Below the pieces are notes generated by a model. It saw nothing but the letters and a program-made list of their open reading frames with translations. It was not told the DNA's origin and ran no database searches. A stretch of DNA of 6,579 nt from the NCBI GenBank assembly GCA_026387995.1, contig JAPLKQ010000042.1, forward strand, positions 1-6,579, written 5' to 3'. Positions 4,950-6,579 of this stretch are shown in pieces. The DNA is from Bacillota bacterium. GTDB taxonomy: Bacteria; Bacillota_I; Bacilli_A; RFN20; CAG-826. Both the position numbers and the translations under genes were made by a program. Every line of letters begins with the position of its first letter. Within the stretch, counting starts at the first letter, position 1.

Positions 4950-4950
4950 A
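4930..4950 (-). repeat. IS terminal inverted repeat, right end (upstream of orfA)
   Basis: Read inward: TGTACCCCAAATCCTGAACA..., starting with the TG typical of IS3 ends. It matches the left end at 16 of 21 positions. An inverted partial copy (GTACCCC-TTTCCTG) lies immediately inside it and forms the hairpin described for this end. Confidence 0.75.
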
Positions 4951-4965
4951 TGTCACCTTTTTTAT

Positions 4966-6258
4966 TTACTTTTTAGGCTGTAAATTTTCGGGAAAGTCTT
5001 TCCATTTTCCGCCGTTCAGCCGGTGGATTTCTTCGGCGGCGAGTAGGAACTTCATGACGATATTGGTTTTCGGGTAGAACTCATAGAATTCCCCAAAATA
5101 GAACGTATAGAAACGGGTCACGTCCGTGCACATCGCAAAGGTCGGGACTTCCGCGGAACTGAGATGGAAAGTAAACGGTTCGCCGTTCTTCGTGCCTTCA
5201 TACGAGAAGCCTTGACGGTTTAGGACCACTTTGCCCTTGCCGACGATTTCGGCGGTCTTCAGGTCTTTCAGATATTTATAGCTGGGAAGCATGCCGAGTT
5301 CAACCGGCTCGCTCATTTCAAACTTCGGGTCACTCACCTCGGCGCGGACGGCATCCCGCTGGCCGTTATACCACGCCACCGGCGTCTCAGGAATCACGCA
5401 GGTATCATCTAAGGGAATCAAGTCATAACGTTCAGTCACGGTAGCGCCGTTCCCGCAATGCGTACACTTGATCACGTTATGGTCGCCTTTCATCACGAAG
5501 TCCTGATGGCATTTGGGGCACTGGTAGAGTAAATCGCCCATGTTCTTGGCCATTTCGCCATGGCCGTCGAAAGCAACTTTTTCGACTTTATTCCAAGCGT
5601 AGTCATCATGATGGATGGCTTCATCGATCTTGAGTTGGATTTCGTTTTCCGAAAGCGTCTTTAACTGCTCCGGCGTAAAGAGCTGGTCGATGACGACATC
5701 GACACGGCCGGGACGTTCGTCCAGGCAGTATTTCGTGCTGGTCAAATAGCCGCCTTTGATGTTAAAGACAAAGACGGGAACGCCATAATGTTTGAGGAAC
5801 TTTCCGCTGCCTAAGGCGCTCGGTTGGTTGGAGCCGGAAATGGAACTCATGCCCTCAGGGAATAAGACGATGCGTCCGCCTTTTTTAATGATGCGCGAGA
5901 CTTGCGAGATGGCGTATAGGTCCGGAGTAAAATTCTTCTTCGGGATTATCTGGAGTAACCGAAAGATAAACGCTAAGTGCGAACGGAAGAATTCGTTATA
6001 GCCCGCCACATAGTTAAACGTATGCGGGAGTAAGGGAATACCGGTATAAATATAGTCCATGCGGGAGGCGTGGTTGCTGATGACGATATAGGGCCCTCTA
6101 GTTTTCCGCGGATCCACTTTATAGACGTAATGGAAGTTGAGTTTTTTCTGGAAGAGTAGCTGCCAAATCCGGCCGAGGACATTGTAGATGATAAAAGGCG
6201 GTTTATGGATTTTGCGCGCACGAAGTTTCTGGTCAATCGTCTTTGCCGGTTTGCTCAT
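4966..6258 (-). CDS. PlsC-like acyltransferase with C-terminal zinc-ribbon extension
   Basis: 430 aa from ATG 6258, with AGGGAGAG about 6 bases upstream. Residues 20-215 are a 1-acylglycerol-3-phosphate acyltransferase-type domain: the NHASRMD block gives His63 and Asp68 (HX4D), and FPEGMSS (133-139) stands for the EGTRS block. This class moves an acyl chain from acyl-ACP, acyl-CoA or acyl-phosphate to a lysophospholipid or similar acceptor at the inner face of the membrane. After it comes an unusual extension of about 200 residues. It opens with a Cys4 zinc-ribbon-like module (CPKC 247-250, CTHC 265-268) and continues into an aromatic, beta-looking region (about 345-410). Ordinary PlsC proteins are near 240 aa. 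The acceptor is unknown; phosphatidic acid synthesis is the default guess. Confidence 0.85.
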   Translation of the reverse strand: MSKPAKTIDQKLRARKIHKPPFIIYNVLGRIWQLLFQKKLNFHYVYKVDPRKTRGPYIVISNHASRMDYIYTGIPLLPHTFNYVAGYNEFFRSHLAFIFRLLQIIPKKNFTPDLYAISQVSRIIKKGGRIVLFPEGMSSISGSNQPSALGSGKFLKHYGVPVFVFNIKGGYLTSTKYCLDERPGRVDVVIDQLFTPEQLKTLSENEIQLKIDEAIHHDDYAWNKVEKVAFDGHGEMAKNMGDLLYQCPKCHQDFVMKGDHNVIKCTHCGNGATVTERYDLIPLDDTCVIPETPVAWYNGQRDAVRAEVSDPKFEMSEPVELGMLPSYKYLKDLKTAEIVGKGKVVLNRQGFSYEGTKNGEPFTFHLSSAEVPTFAMCTDVTRFYTFYFGEFYEFYPKTNIVMKFLLAAEEIHRLNGGKWKDFPENLQPKK

Positions 6259-6351
6259 GGTTCTCTCCCTATTGACTATGTTAAAAAAACATACCTAAAA
6301 ACATCATATGATAACGACGTTAAGGATTCTATTGTTTTTTATATAGAAAGG

Positions 6352-6579
6352 TTAAGAACGGGTTTTTTGGTTCAGGGTAAAGGTGTCAAGAACCTGTCCG
6401 GACTGGCTGATGGCCGTGAAGGCAATGGCGTCCGCGTTGACCGTCACGATAGTGATGACGTTCTGGTTGAGATTGTCGGGCAAATAATATGCGTACTGCC
6501 CAGCGATGGACGGATCGACGTTATAGATTTTTGCGGAGACGCATCCGCCGGTGAAGTAGACAGTGCCAAGATTGGCGTC
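6352..6579 (-). CDS. C-terminal fragment, resembles secreted calcineurin-like metallophosphoesterase
   Basis: An open minus-strand frame of 75 codons enters from the right edge and ends in TAA (6354-6352). The composition is beta-rich and extracellular-looking: GTVYFTGG near the start, an alternating VITIVTV strand, then SGQVLDTFTLNQ. This order (GTVY..GG, a Y-rich middle, VITI, G.VLDTFT) resembles the C-terminus of purple-acid-phosphatase-like metallophosphoesterases. No catalytic metal ligands can be seen because that part lies outside the window. The gene is upstream of and in line with the acyltransferase gene (gap 93 bases), with no clear terminator between. The family call is tentative; the presence of a coding region is much surer. 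Confidence 0.6.
   Translation of the reverse strand, partial: DANLGTVYFTGGCVSAKIYNVDPSIAGQYAYYLPDNLNQNVITIVTVNADAIAFTAISQSGQVLDTFTLNQKTRS

Larger units (their letters stand above)
3502..4950 (-). mobile_element. Complete IS3-family (IS150-like) insertion sequence
   Basis: About 1449 bp with imperfect 21-bp terminal inverted repeats (16 of 21 match). The orfA and orfB frames overlap, with orfB in the -1 frame, and orfB has an intact DD(35)E catalytic set. Length, gene order and OrfA type fit the IS150 group of IS3. Both frames are open and the ends are present, so the element may still be active. No convincing target duplication flanks it: the left flank reads TGATA and the right flank TGTCA. 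It lies 33 bases after the diheme protein gene and 15 bases from the acyltransferase stop. Confidence 0.88.

Noticed and set aside
6303..6312. ATCATATGAT palindrome upstream of the acyltransferase gene
   Set aside because: It is ten bases, AT-rich and not aligned with any convincing promoter; it is expected by chance in such sequence.

Overview
The window reads as chromosome from a low-to-moderate GC bacterium of the Bacillota, probably of the Erysipelotrichia or walled Mollicutes-relative kind. This is inferred from strong GGAGG-type ribosome sites, TTG starts, short intergenic gaps, and lipoproteins with very long serine tethers. TGG encodes Trp and TGA is used as a stop, so the code is standard. 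No rRNA, tRNA, CRISPR array or phage gene is visible. No stretch longer than 300 bases lacks a gene.

Layout: (1) the first 236 bases hold the N-terminus of a secreted protein on the minus strand, running off the left edge. (2) 434-1618 holds two tandem plus-strand paralogs. Each is a lipoprotein with a serine-rich tether and a C-terminal cytochrome b5-like heme domain, and each has its own promoter and intrinsic terminator. (3) 1686-2956 is a minus-strand pair: a flavin reductase-like protein followed by an alpha/beta-hydrolase (carbohydrate-esterase-like). (4) Divergent from it, 3061-3468 encodes a small four-helix membrane protein. It has two His pairs spaced like the diheme core of ferric reductases/NOX. 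(5) 3502-4950 is a complete IS3-family (IS150-like) insertion sequence on the minus strand. (6) 4966-6258 (minus) is a PlsC-like acyltransferase with a zinc-ribbon-bearing C-terminal extension. (7) 6352-6579 (minus) is the C-terminus of a protein resembling secreted calcineurin-like metallophosphoesterases.

The most interesting idea is that regions 2-4 form a compact redox relay. A cytoplasmic flavoprotein would pass electrons to a minimal transmembrane diheme cytochrome b, which would pass them to surface-anchored cytochrome b5 lipoproteins on tethers of different length. The three heme-protein genes each have a predicted promoter with the same -35 (TTGTTT), an exact 17-bp spacer and a TAnnAT -10. 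The parts are seen in the sequence; their joint function is inference.

The IS has inserted between the membrane cytochrome gene and the acyltransferase gene, apparently inside what was their shared terminator. It carries inward-facing intrinsic terminators at both ends.
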